Shown: positions 35,148-43,721 of the stretch, piece after piece
How positions within the stretch are numbered: the stretch's first letter is position 1
Layout: the number at the start of each line of letters is the position of its first letter
NCBI GenBank assembly: GCA_039707465.1
Contig: CM077645.1
Span: forward strand, 149,415,503 to 149,479,502
DNA from: Rhabdophis nuchalis
Lineage: Eukaryota > Chordata > Lepidosauria > Squamata > Natricidae
Direction of reading: 5' to 3'
DNA: 64,000 bases
Position numbers and translations under genes: made by a program
Notes under the pieces: generated by a model
What the model was told of the DNA's origin: nothing
What the model saw: only the letters and a program-made list of their open reading frames with translations
Database searches by the model: none

Positions 35148-38100
35148 CTAAAGAATGAAAGAAAAAGCTATTTGTAAACATTTTCATATAATAAATTTCT
35201 TTTCAAATACAAAAACATTTCTTCCTAAATAAGAAAATTGCATGCCATTTTATCACATGATCCATTTCTCTTCCCATACAATATTCAGGACTCACTGCTT
35301 TGCTTGCTCTTGGTTTTTTTGTGTGCTAAAGAAACGCAAGATTTTTTTCCTACCTTAAATTCCTGCAATAGATCCAAACTCAGTGATCTATGCCATGTTT
35401 TGTTCATAGTCTGTTATCACTGTAGACTATAAAAGCAGTAGCATTTTCAAAGCGTAATGAAACTTTTACCATTTATTTACCTGCTTCCAATTCCTTGTTT
35501 TTAGCCTTTCCCCCTCTGTCCTAAGCTAAATGTTTGACACATAAAAATTCATTTCTATTATGAAAAAATAGTCAGGAATGTGACAATTTTCCTTTGCTGC
35601 ACTAGGTGTGACAATTTTATAGGTAGTCCTCAATGAATTTCCATTCAGCATCTGTTTGAAGTTATGACAGTGATGAATGAGGGGGACTTAAAACTGTTCC
35701 TCATAGTTGCAGCCACTGCATCACAAGATTGCAATTTGTGATTTGCAATCAGTTCACACTTATAACAGTTGCAGTGTCCTGAGACCACATGATTACCATT
35801 TGCGACCATTGCTGCTGACTTCTGACAAGCAGTCAATTGGTAAGTCAGTAGGTTGCAAATGGTGATCCCATGACTGAAGGATGCTGCGTGCATAGAAACT
35901 GGCGGAGTTGCCACTCCCAATTATCCAAGTTAAACTAGGACGACCTGCATTAAGGATTTTCAAATTAAAGTACCATAGTATGGAAAGGAGATTTTAAAGA
36001 TATATATTTCTCTGTTGTAATAAGTTTGTACTCACTATGATCTGGTGCAGTCCATAGTATAATAAAATGTCAGCTAAAGTAAAATTGTTTCCTGCAATGT
36101 AAACTTTATCTTCAAGGTATAAATTGAGGTCCTAGAAGAAGCAGAAGAAACCAAACAATATCAATTTATAGATTTCTTCCTGTCAAATCAAAATGCTTGA
36201 GGCAACCCACCAGAAGGGTTCAGTATGTGTCTTCCAAGCCTATTTATTCAAGATGGGACAGTACCAAACTTTGCACATGAGAAAGTGTCTTGGCAGCTGA
36301 GTAGTTGAGAGGCGAGAATGGGCATTTTGTTTCCCCTAATACTGGTAGCTTACTGCACAGGCTATGCAATAAGAAGTCTTCAATGCTGTGCAGGAAGCTA
36401 TTAGGGGAAACAAATTGCCCATGTCTGTGCTGCAAAGCCGAAGGAAACAACACACCACAGGCACCATATGAATACCACGCATAGAATAGTCCAAACAACA
36501 CACAATGAAATTCCCTAGAGAGGGACTCTAGCATGAGTCTGAAAGCTCAAAGACTAAATATCTGGCCCCAGTGACCCAGATTGGATCCTGCCACAATGTA
36601 TCCTGGGACATGCAGATTTGCCTTTGTTTGTGACAATAATTTTATTTATTCATTCCCCATCTTACCTTAGGGTAACTATGGGTTGCTTACAATGTAAAAA
36701 GATGAAACTATGGAAATAAAATACTTCAATATAAAATATAAAAGACAATAGTTAAAAAATGGGACTAGGATGAGTGGAGTGGAGGGTGTGTGTGATAGGA
36801 TCTGATATTAATCTACCACTTCCAATATGAAGCCCACATAGTAGCTGGCAGAACCAGGTCTTTAGGCTCTGGCAGAAAGTCAGGAGGGCTGGACTGGACC
36901 TCACTCCAGGGAGGCAAGATGTTCCAAAGGGCAGGCGCAATGGCAGGGTCATCTACCACCCGGAATACCCTGGCTGATGGGGCCCACAGTATGTCCCCTC
37001 TGTAGGCAGAGGTGGGGCGGGCAATCCCAGTGGTATTGTAAATAATCCGGACCCATGCCATAAAGGACTTTAAAGGTGATTACCAACACCTTGAATGGTA
37101 CTTGGAAGCAAATCGGCAGCTAGTGGAGCAATACATGGGCCAGCCTTAGGGCCCCAATAACTGCCCACACCACTACCCAGTTTAAAGGTCAAACAAATCT
37201 TAAAAGTAAAAAAAAAAGTCCTGTGTCCCCGTCCCCCCCCAATGGAAAATAAATATATACTTTTCTAAGCAACACAACCCATTAAGAACAGAATACTTGA
37301 TTTGTTTAATCAGGTCAGAAATCTGTACACTTCTTATAAATCCTAATGGTGATGAAAAACAAACTTTATGCAAATCATCAGGAAAAAAAGCCGAAATCAT
37401 ATTGCTGAGTCAATAATGCATGCTAATAATAGTTCAATAATAAAGGTAAAAGTTTACCTTGTCCAATAGTGTCTGACTCTACAGCAGTGATGGTTAACCT
37501 TTTTGGCACCGAGTGCTGAAACTGGAGCGCACGCCAGAGCACCAGAACCCCGAAGTGATCAGCTCTCCGGTGTGCATCCACGCAACAGAACCCAGAAGAG
37601 CAACTGGTGATGGCTCGTGTGCCCACAGAGAGGGCTCTATGTGCCACCTCTGGCACACATGCCATAGGTTCACCATCACGGTTCTAGGGGATGGTGCTCA
37701 TCTCTTTTTCTTAGTCGAGGGAACTAGCATTGCCCGTGGTCAGGTGGCCAGCATGACTATACAATGAAGTACATGGCGTTACCTGCACACTGAAGTGGTA
37801 CCTATTTATCTACTCACATTTGCATGCCTGTGAACTGCTAGGTGAGCAGGAGCTGGGACAAGTAACGGGAGCAAGTAACTGGAGCTTGGGTCTCAAATCC
37901 AGGCTGTCACTTTCCAGCTGAAAGCTCAGCGTCTTTAACCCCTGAGCCAGCACAACTCCTGAAACTAGTGCAATAATATTCCAAAATAAACTATGTTAAT
38001 TATCCTTACCTTCAGATTTGTTCTGATTTCTTCTTTAGTGGACTGTTTATCTATTTGCGCCACTCTGTATTCTAACCACTGTTGTACTACTGCTTTTTCT

Positions 38101-41100
38101 TCGGCTGTGATTCCAAGCAGCTTTTCCTTCTTTGCTTGTTTGACTAAATGGATAGCTATACTGGTGAGGCCTGTCAGACTAGGGCCATTATTTTCCTGAA
38201 GCACAGGAGTCTAGAAAGAATTCAAAATGATTTAATGAAAAAAGATTTAAAGTTCTACCAGAAAAACAGTTTAGCAAACAATTTTTTAAAATTAAAAATG
38301 TTATTTTTGCAAGATCTAATACTATTAAAAAAACAACAAATGACAGAATTCAAATTGCTCACAAAGCTAGGATGGCAGCCTTGCTTCTCAATACATTAAA
38401 TCCAAGTTGCCCCATCAAGGAATTTTAACTTTCAATTCTGATTCCTACCAAGTAAATCACAATTCTTTGATAGGTTTCAACAAGAATAGGTTCAATTTAC
38501 TATATAGGCATTCATTTAGTAATACCAAGTTATGCTTTTAGAGTTGTTCTTAGCATTTGTCCCATTTAGTTGCAAGGTCTGCTTATTCTATATTGCCCTC
38601 ACCTAATTCTTACAGCAAATGCATTCCAAAGAGTTTTTGTTTTTGTTACAAAGCTTAGCATTGATAGGAGGAATGACTATCCCAGGTTCCCAAGCTGGCT
38701 TTTATGCCTATGGAAGGACTAGAACTTGAATCTTTTCTGCTCATAGTCCAGCACCTTATTTAGTATAGCTTATTGGTTGTCACAAGTTGAGGTTTTCTAT
38801 TTAAGTTCTGTATTTAAGCACTAGCCCTGCTTTCCAGAAATTACATAAAGGTAAATGAACAGTCAGGTAAAGACAGTTGGAACTCTGTTCTTTTTCTTCT
38901 CTGCTGATGAATTGAGTGATTTATTTTTTAAAGTACAGGTACTCCTTGACAGTTCATTTAGTACCGTTCAAAGTTACAACGGCACTGAAAAAAGTGACCT
39001 ATAACTATTTTTCACTCTTATGACCATTACAGCATCCCCGTGGTCATACAATTTACATTTGAATGCTTGAGAACTGGTTCATATTTATGATGGTTGCAGT
39101 AACCTGGAGTCCTGTGATCATCTTTTGCAATCTTCTGACAAAGTCAAAGCTGCCGAAACAGTTCTACAGAGGAATTATTGAGTCTGTCATCTGCACCTCT
39201 ATAACTGTCTGATTTGGTTCTGCAACTTCAGAGGATAATCAGAACTACAGAAAAAACAATTTCTGTAGTTCTGCCTTCCATTGAGGACCTGTACATTGCA
39301 CAAGTCAAAAAGAGGGCTGTGAAAATATTTACAGACCCCTCGCATTCTGAACATAAATTGTTTCAACCCCTACTTTCAAAATGACACTATAGAGCACTAC
39401 ACACCAAGACAACTAGCACAAGAAGAGTTTTTCCTGCAACGGCATTACTCTGCTAAACAAATAATTCCCTCACCACTGTTAAACTATTCACTAAGGCTAC
39501 ATTACTATTAGTCTTCTCACCCATCTTCTCCCACTGATTATAAGACTGTAACTTTGTTGCCTGTATCCTTAGTTTTATATTGATAGTTTCCTGATTGCTT
39601 ATTTGTACCCTATGACTGTCATTAAGTGCTGTATCTTATGATTCTTGATGAATGTTTCTTGCCGTTTTATGTACCCTGAGAGCATGTGCACCAAAGACAA
39701 ATTCCTTGTGTGTCCCATCACACTTGGCCAATAAAGAATTCTATTATTATTTCTATTATTATTATTTCAATGGGGAAGCCAATTTTACTTGACAACCGTG
39801 TTACTAATTTAACAACTGCAGTGATTCACTTAACAAATGTAGCAAGAAAAGTCACAAAATGGGGCAAAACTCAACAAATGTCTCACTTGGCAACAGAAAA
39901 TTCTGGGCTCAATAATGGTTATAAGTCAGGGACCTCCTGTAACCTGTGGCTCTTTTAGTTCATTTCTTTAGCAGGTTATCCCATTGATACCATCTCTATC
40001 TGGAAGTCTGAAATGTTCCACTAGAAAAAATATAAACCAGCATACTTGAGAGAAGAACACATACTTTTTCTTAGATGCTAAGAAAATATTAGGGTCACAG
40101 AAAGCATCTGAAAGGGCAGTACTTCTGCTGTGATTGTCATGGCTGTCAGGGACAGCTCACAAAGACTGCAGAGCCTTATGAAGGCTGCTTTTAAAGCAGC
40201 CTTGAACACGCTTGATGCAGCACCTTTTTGAAATGCACTGCTTAGCTTTCCTTGCTGCAATGTTAATATCCCATTGATGCAGGTGAATCTGCAATCTGCA
40301 AGTTGCAGTTGAGACCCAGATTTAGCCATCAAACCCTCTGAAATGCTAGCAACTGTTAAGTTACCATAAAACATAAATGCTCTTTTTCTTTTAAAGCAAA
40401 GCATGTTTTTTTTTAAAAAAAGCAAAGCATAAATACTTTTTCCTTTGAAGCAAAGCATAAATGCTCCTTTTCTTTTAAAGCAAAGAAAAAGCATTTATGC
40501 TTTGTTTTAAAAACAAAAGAACATTTATGTTTTAGGGTAACTTAACAATTGCTAGCATTTCAGAGGGTTCGATGGCTAAATCTCCGTTTTAAGTTGCACC
40601 AGAGGGCTCTTGTCCAAGAATCGGGGTTTTGCCATGATTAAAAAAAGCTTCTCTTTTTCTTTTAAAGCGAAGAAAAAGAGAAGTTTTTTTTTTTTTATCA
40701 CGGCAAAGCCCCGATTCTTGGACAAGAGCTCCCTGGTGCAACTTAAATCGTTCCCATATGGACCCGTTGAGCATATACCGAAAATGCCAGCAACCACGCT
40801 TTGCATTTTATACGTTGTGCAAAAAGCTTCAAGATCGATGAACGAACGCGACGCGTCACTGCGGGTGCTGGCGAGAAGGTTACCGACACCCGGTTCCCGT
40901 TCACCATCGAAGGAATCGCGGTTCGGAACTCCTAAGACAGCGTCTAACATCCTTTAAATGTCAGCAACGTGGTCCAGGGGCGAGCCACACGCTACCCTTT
41001 GCCGGGTCCGGTCCCCGCCTCCCGCCTGTCTTCCCCAAAGGCCTTCACCTTCCGCTCGCCGTGACTGCTGTACTTGTTGCCCTTCTTCAAGCCCAGCGAC

Positions 41101-41156
41101 TTCTCCAGCAAGCTCAGCTCCTCCACGCCCAGGCCGGGGCCTACCGCGGCCGCCAT
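35010..41156 (-). CDS. EEF1E1: EEF1E1 / AIMP3 (p18), four coding exons
   Basis: Encodes the small GST-fold scaffold protein of the cytosolic multi-tRNA-synthetase complex, which docks methionyl-tRNA synthetase and in mammals also acts in the DNA-damage response through ATM/ATR. Coding exons on the minus strand are 41156-41049, 38210-38010, 36131-36036 and 35147-35010 (36+67+32+45 = 180 residues; family about 174). All internal junctions are phase 0 with GT/AG. Recognisable blocks are ELSLLEKSLGL in exon 1, NNGPSLTGL and VQQWLEYRV in exon 2, LEDKVY and NFTLADILLYYGLH in exon 3, LTVQEKEKYLNVSRWF and HYPGVRQHLS in exon 4. Residues about 65-165 form the GST C-terminal-like all-helical domain. The N-terminus has about six extra Gly/Pro/Val residues compared with the mammalian protein as I recall it. 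No signal peptide or membrane segment. BLOC1S5 lies 13.3 kb downstream on the same strand. Confidence 0.97.
35617..35950 (-). mobile_element. GTAGTCCTC-type TA-flanked element, degraded
   Basis: Begins TATAGGTAGTCCTCAATG and contains the family interior (TTATAACAGTTGCAGTGTCC, GACTTCTGACAAGC). Lies in EEF1E1 intron 3, ending just before exon 3. Confidence 0.55.
36036..36131 (-). CDS. EEF1E1: EEF1E1 coding exon 3
   Basis: 96 bp (32 codons), acceptor TTCTAG, donor GTGAGT. It encodes DLNLYLEDKVYIAG, then NFTLADILLYYGLHQII, the core helices of the GST-C-like domain. Confidence 0.97.
36640..37195 (-). mobile_element. decayed L2-like LINE
   Basis: Minus strand reads VPFKVLVITFKVLYGMGPDY, then a zinc-poor C-terminal region and ALWNILP, the L2-type ORF2 end. 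Older and distinct from the GGGCGGTATA subfamily. In EEF1E1 intron 2. Confidence 0.65.
37443..37950 (-). mobile_element. tRNA-headed SINE (long family) with nested MITE
   Basis: Right end (minus 5') is tRNA-like with TGGCTCAGGGGTTAAAGACG-type sequence. Left end has GGTAAAAGTTTACC. Same family as 43395-43662, 48398-48815, 53933-54280 and 56672-57024. The MITE at 37485-37681 splits it. Confidence 0.65.
37485..37681. mobile_element. hAT-like MITE, CAGTGATGG-type, nested in SINE
   Basis: Starts CAGTGATGGTTAACC, ends GGTTCACCATCACGG. Flanks CTCTACAG and TTCTAGGG correspond to one copy of the SINE's own CTCTAGGG. Confidence 0.75.
38010..38210 (-). CDS. EEF1E1: EEF1E1 coding exon 2
   Basis: 201 bp (67 codons) between acceptor TTTCTAG and donor GTAAGG, phase 0 both ends. 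It opens TPVLQENNGPSLTG and ends TNLK. It links the N-terminal domain to the start of the GST-C-like domain. Confidence 0.97.
38936..39939. mobile_element. TA-flanked DNA element with a LINE inserted in it
   Basis: Starts TA-CAGGTACTCCTTGAC and ends GTCAGGGACCTCCTG-TA. The two halves (38936-39148 and 39766-39939) rejoin at GACAAAGTCAATGGGG once the LINE (39150-39765) is removed. The TA flanks suggest a Tc1/mariner-type mechanism, unproven. Confidence 0.65.
39150..39765 (+). mobile_element. LINE 3' region (DPSHPGHKLF type)
   Basis: Same 3' region as at 20075-21165: LPSIEDLYIAQVKKRAVKIF, then TDPSHSEHKLF and an AATAAAG-bearing tail with ATTATT repeats. In EEF1E1 intron 1. Confidence 0.65.
40318..40583. 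repeat. long imperfect palindrome 1 in EEF1E1 intron 1
   Basis: AGATTTAGCCATC (40318-40330) to about 40380 is inverted in 40505-40583 (ends GATGGCTAAATCT). The centre holds nested smaller palindromes rich in CTTTTCTTTTAAAGC. Confidence 0.85.
40588..40747. repeat. long palindrome 2 in EEF1E1 intron 1
   Basis: Arms 40588-40664 and 40668-40747 are near-perfect inverted repeats (TTTAAGTTGCACC...GGTGCAACTTAAA), about 77 bp each with almost no loop. The centre CTTTTTCTTTTAAAGC is shared with palindrome 1. Confidence 0.9.
41049..41156 (-). CDS. EEF1E1: EEF1E1 coding exon 1
   Basis: 36 codons, from MAAAVGPGLG to GNKYSSHGERK, donor GTGAAG. The ATG lies in AAAATGGCGGC, a good initiation context that also resembles a YY1 site. 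Upstream in-frame residues back to 41240 are open but lack homology and have no better ATG. Confidence 0.95.
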
Positions 41157-41480
41157 TTTCGGCGGTGAGGAAAGAGGCTGGGAAAAATTCGTTTTAAAAC
41201 TCTCCGCAAATACCGCGGTGATTGGAGGGCAACGACACACCTAAAGTCCCGCCCTCCGGAATATCTCCTCCCCCCCCCTTCCTCGGTCTCTCTCGCCGTT
41301 GGTAGGCGGGGCTGCCTGGAAGAAGGGGCGGGATGAGTGAGATTTGCCAATCGGAGCCGTCCCCCCCTCACGTGGGCTTTTGCGCGTCGGGGCGGGGTCT
41401 TTGGAAACGGAGCGTTTTTGTCGAGTTACCCGATTGGGTCTTGTTTCGTTTGAGCCGTGTGCAGACGTAAAGGGCCAGTC
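41157..41480 (-). promoter_or_regulatory. EEF1E1 CpG-island promoter
   Basis: GC- and CpG-rich sequence continues from about 40840 through exon 1 to 41480. It carries minus-strand CCAAT boxes (41221-41225, 41433-41437), a plus-strand CCAAT (41347-41351), a palindromic E-box CACGTG (41369-41374) and GC boxes (41305-41312, 41325-41333). No TATA box near the start. Typical of a constitutive TATA-less promoter; divergent transcription on the plus strand is possible but no gene is recognised there. Confidence 0.7.
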
Positions 41481-41542
41481 TGAGTTTGCTGCGTGCCAAA
41501 TAGAATAAGGGACTTTTCTTCCTTAAATGTCTGGTTTTTTTT

Positions 41543-41692
41543 AACAGATTAACAGAGTTGGAAGGGACCTTGCAGGTCATCTAGCCCAACCTCCTGCCCA
41601 AGCAGGAGACCCTCTACCTCTCTGCCTCTACCTAGGATTGAACTCACAACCTCCTGATTGGGAGTAGAGAGCTCCACCTCTAGGCCGCAGCT
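41543..41692 (-). mobile_element. tRNA-headed SINE with CR1-like tail
   Basis: Minus strand: GGCCTAGAGGTGGAGCTCT and GTTGTGAGTTCAATCCTAGG form a tRNA-like head. The tail GGTTGGGCTAGATGACCTGC and AAGGTCCCTTCCAACTCTGT matches the CR1 3' end. Just upstream of the EEF1E1 CpG region. Confidence 0.75.
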
Positions 41693-42094
41693 ATTGTGTA
41701 TCCAAAATCTTAGGGGCATTCCAACATGCATAAGAGCATTTCTTATGTATATAGACATACCTGCGTATATGTTGATCTATATAAATAAAAATGTAAAATA
41801 GTTTGTACAAGCAGCTAATCTCAAAAACTACTGCACTGATTTACCTCAAAATTTGACACAATGTTCCCAAGGACTTCCGATAATAGAATACGTACTCATT
41901 TTGTGCCTAGCACACATGTGCAAGGTACACAAATGTAAAATGTACCCACTGATCAGGTTTTCACCTCCCTGTAACTCCTCCCACCCGCAGTCATTTCCTC
42001 AGCAACGTATGGAGGCCGCTTAGGGCCAAAAAGACACTGGGATAGCAAACTCCTAGGTGGCCCATAGAGAGAGAGGGAGAAATACAGTTTAATA

Positions 42095-42640
42095 AAAGTG
42101 GGACTAGGGGAGACAGGATAGCAGCCTTCCAATATCTCAGGGGTTGCCCCAAAGAAGAGGAAGTCAAGCCTGGCGTAGTTTTTAAATTTGGCTTTTAATA
42201 GTGATTTTAGTTTGATTTTAGTACAGGCATTTTAATTTAATTCATTTTTTAAGATGTTTTTATTGTATTTGTTGTTTATTGTCATTTTATTAGTACCTGT
42301 TCACCGCCCTGAGTCCCGCAAGGGAGATAGGGCGGTATATAAATACGAATAAAATCTTAAAAAATAATAATTTCCAAAGCACCTGAGGGCAGAACAAGAA
42401 GCAATGGGTAGAAATTAATCAAGGAGAGAAGCAACTTAGAACTGAGGAGAAATTTCCTAACAGTTAGAACAATTAACCAGTGGAACAGCTTGCCTCCAAA
42501 AGTTGTGAATGCCCCAACACTGCAAGTCTTCAAGAAAATGTTGGATAGCCATTTGTCTGAAATGGTATGGGGCTTCCTGCCTAGGCAGGGAGTTGGACTA
42601 GATGTCCTCCAAGGTCCCCTCCAACTCTGCTATTGTATTA
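42095..42640 (+). mobile_element. CR1-like LINE 3' part inside the Helitron
   Basis: Begins GTGGGACTAGGGGAGACAGG, is interrupted at 42168-42375, resumes AGCACCTGAGGGCAGAACAA and ends with the CR1 tail and TATTG units. Confidence 0.85.
42168..42375 (+). mobile_element. L2-like 3' UTR nested in CR1
   Basis: CTGGCGTAGTTTTTAAATT to CACCGCCCTGAGTCCCGC and GGGCGGTATATAAATACG, matching the 3' UTR of the 49860-52806 element. Ends in AATAATAA. Confidence 0.85.
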
Positions 42641-42647
42641 TTGTATT

Positions 42648-42850
42648 ACAGTAGGTAGGTAGGTAGGTACGTAGATAGAGGGATAGATAGGGAGAAATAT
42701 GGTAGGTAGGTAGGGGGATAGATAGGGAGAAACACAGCAGGTAGGTAGGTAAGTAGGTTGATAGGGGGATAGATAGAGAGGGAGAAATACGGTAGGTAGG
42801 TAAAGGGATAGATAGAGAGGGAGAAATACAGTAGGTAGGTAGGTTAGGGG
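42648..42850. repeat. GGTA/GATA minisatellite
   Basis: About four irregular 45-65 bp units combine GGTAGGTAGGTA, GATAGATAG and GGGAGAAATAC. The GGGAGAAATACAG motif also lies at the left edge of the nested CR1 (about 42075), so the array seems to have grown from Helitron sequence. Confidence 0.75.
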
Positions 42851-43394
42851 TTATACGGTGGTTGTGTGTATGTGTGTAGGTGTAAATCTACACACAGATT
42901 GGTTGGCCATTTAACCAAACTGCGCCACAGCAACGCGTGGCCGGGTATAGCTAGTATGTTATATTTATACTTGTTTTCTCATACATGCTTGACAAACCAA
43001 AATCAATAATAAATAAAATGCTCAGAAGCTTTGAGCTGCCACGACTGCACAAATTATTTCCAGGATCAAAGGCTTTCATCAACCTAGTGATAAGAGTTGT
43101 GTTCCATCCCACCACAAGCACTGCCCCTTCCTGGGGATGATGGTCCTTTCCTGTTTATTTTAAAATGGTTTTCACCAGATTTTATAGCACTAACTGGAAG
43201 ATATACGTATTTCCCAGGAGGACTGGGTTTCCTGAAAACTTGCCTTACTTTAAAGAAGTTGAGACTCTCAACATCCACTATGATTAGTTTTTTAGGATTC
43301 AACAGGGCTTTGACCAACATTGCTTCACATTACAGTGGGAGAGTCCATCAGTTTGGGACTGAGTTGGGGTATGAAGGAGACATTTCCATATAAA

Positions 43395-43662
43395 GGTAAA
43401 GGCTCCCCTCCCACATATGTGCTAGTCGTTCCCGACTCTGGGGGTAGTGCTCATTTCCATTTCAAAGCTGAAGAGCCAGTGCTGTCCGAAGATGTCTCCA
43501 TAGTCATATGGCTGGCATAGCTAAATGCCGAAGGCGCACGGAATGCTGTTACCTTCCTACCAAAGGTGGTTCCTAAACAGGCTCACCCTGTTACGCAGCA
43601 CTAGGAATTCGAACCCCTAAACTGCCGACCTTTTGGCATCTTGGCCGCTGAGCCACCGTGTC
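43395..43662 (-). mobile_element. tRNA-headed SINE (long family)
   Basis: Minus-strand head GGTGGCTCAGCGGCCAAGAT and GGTTCGAATTCCTAGTGC (B-box-like). CCATATAAA directly repeats on both sides as a target duplication. Confidence 0.8.
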
Positions 43663-43721
43663 CATATAAATTTCCATATAAATGCCCTCAAATTGTAAGG
43701 GGCTTCATGGGGGTAGACGGA

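Larger units (their letters stand above)
41776..42954 (+). mobile_element. non-autonomous Helitron with nested insertions
   Basis: Starts TCTATATAAATAAAAATG and ends GGCCGGGTATAGCTAG. It lies exactly between A (41775) and T (42955), the canonical A^T target. A GCCAC/GTGGC hairpin with 8-nt loop (42924-42941) ends 13 bases before the terminus. The interior motif CTCAAAAACTACTGCACTGA is typical of animal Helitrons. No Rep/helicase frame. It contains a CR1 (42095-42640) and a minisatellite. Confidence 0.88.

Noticed and set aside
40610..40957. Lys/Phe-rich open frames on both strands
   Set aside because: Both are products of the long palindrome and adjoining CpG-rich intron, so they mirror each other.
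41157..41240. In-frame upstream extension of EEF1E1 exon 1
   Set aside because: Open but not homologous to the family; the ATG at 41156 gives the expected N-terminus.
43084..43393. Overlapping open frames of 78 and 98 codons
   Set aside because: No similarity to any known domain on either strand; flanked by repeats.
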